Source: Parendozoicomonas sp. Alg238-R29
Lineage (GTDB): Bacteria; Pseudomonadota; Gammaproteobacteria; Pseudomonadales; Endozoicomonadaceae
DNA length: 44,044 nt
Assembly: GCF_947331445.1 (NCBI RefSeq)
Contig: NZ_CAMZOG010000033.1
Span: 1 to 44,044, forward strand
Direction of reading: 5' to 3'
Shown: piece after piece, positions 43,870 to 44,044 of the stretch
Position numbering within the stretch: position 1 is the first letter of the stretch
Layout: every line of letters begins with the position of its first letter
Translations under genes and position numbers: made by a program
Notes under the pieces: generated by a model
The model's database searches: none
Told to the model about the DNA's origin: nothing
What the model saw: the letters and a program-made list of their open reading frames with translations, nothing else

Positions 43870-44044
43870 TTTGTAGTAGTCTCTGATTCCCATTTATCAG
43901 ACTCGTATTTCAGCATGGAAGCCCAGCAGTATCAGCCCCTGACAGCCTTTCTCGCCAAAGTTTCTGACCCTCGCTGCGAAGGCATGTGCGACCATAATCT
44001 TCTCGATATTCTTGTCATCGCCGTCTGCGCAATGATTTGCGGGG
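43830..44044 (+). mobile_element. Left end of an ISAs1-family insertion sequence (runs off the window)
   Basis: The likely element boundary is CAGGGCAATTGCATCAAA at 43830, since ISAs1-family ends commonly begin CAGGGC, and the transposase start follows 85 bp on. The right end and the target duplication are not in the window, so the boundary is inferred. Confidence 0.6.
43915..44044 (+). CDS. ISAs1-family transposase, N-terminal fragment (cut by window edge)
   Basis: The first 43 residues (QYQPLTAFLAKVSDPRCEG, then DHNLLDILVIAVCAMICG) match the N-terminal domain that precedes the DDE catalytic core in ISAs1/H-repeat transposases. The catalytic residues lie beyond the right edge, so activity cannot be judged. 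No strong Shine-Dalgarno was noted before ATG 43915. Confidence 0.88.
   Translation, partial: MEAQQYQPLTAFLAKVSDPRCEGMCDHNLLDILVIAVCAMICG

Noticed and set aside
1-44044. CRISPR arrays, tRNA or rRNA genes
   Set aside because: No regularly spaced repeats, cloverleaf sequences or rRNA-like stretches were noticed anywhere in the window.

Overview
The window reads as a gammaproteobacterial chromosome segment, most likely a marine Oceanospirillales of the Endozoicomonas type. The basis is the gene families (FadE, Syd, DUF3010, DUF938, YnjBCD-F, NhaC, SulP), the moderate GC content, an exported protein with eukaryote-like domains, and an ISAs1-family transposase at the right edge. The organism call is inference from protein style; no rRNA gene or other decisive marker is present.

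Region 1 (1-16.9 kb, minus strand) is most of a type VI secretion system (T6SS). In transcription order it holds a Sel1-repeat lipoprotein, tssA, hcp, tssB, tssC, a second tssC-like gene, tssE, tssF, tssG, clpV, a 799-residue sensor/MFS fusion and vgrG, which is cut by the left edge. Several stop and start codons overlap, so much of the locus should be translationally coupled. Two strong RNA hairpins sit exactly where expression should step down: after hcp, and between tssC and the second tssC. The second one ends in a U-tract like an intrinsic terminator. The membrane-complex genes tssJ, tssK, tssL and tssM are not in the window.

Region 2 (17-22 kb) has a LysR regulator divergent from the T6SS, with a perfect palindrome in the shared promoter region; a multi-PAS protein with a degenerate GGDEF motif; and a SulP anion transporter with a good intrinsic terminator.

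Region 3 (22-27.5 kb) has a 929-residue exported protein that looks like a dead protein kinase followed by Cys/His-rich zinc modules, then an NhaC antiporter and a PheC-like periplasmic binding protein.

Region 4 (27.5-34 kb) has an amino-acid ABC permease with a lipobox-like N-terminus, a YnjB-YnjC-YnjD-YnjF type ABC operon, a decayed open frame, and syd.

Region 5 (34-44 kb) has a two-domain rhodanese lipoprotein, an exported coiled-coil protein, a DUF3010 protein, a complete cystine/polar amino-acid ABC transporter, a hairpin-rich 590-bp gap, fadE with a strong terminator, a DUF938 methyltransferase, and a secreted-protein gene that appears broken twice: by a frameshift and by the insertion of an ISAs1-family element running off the right edge.
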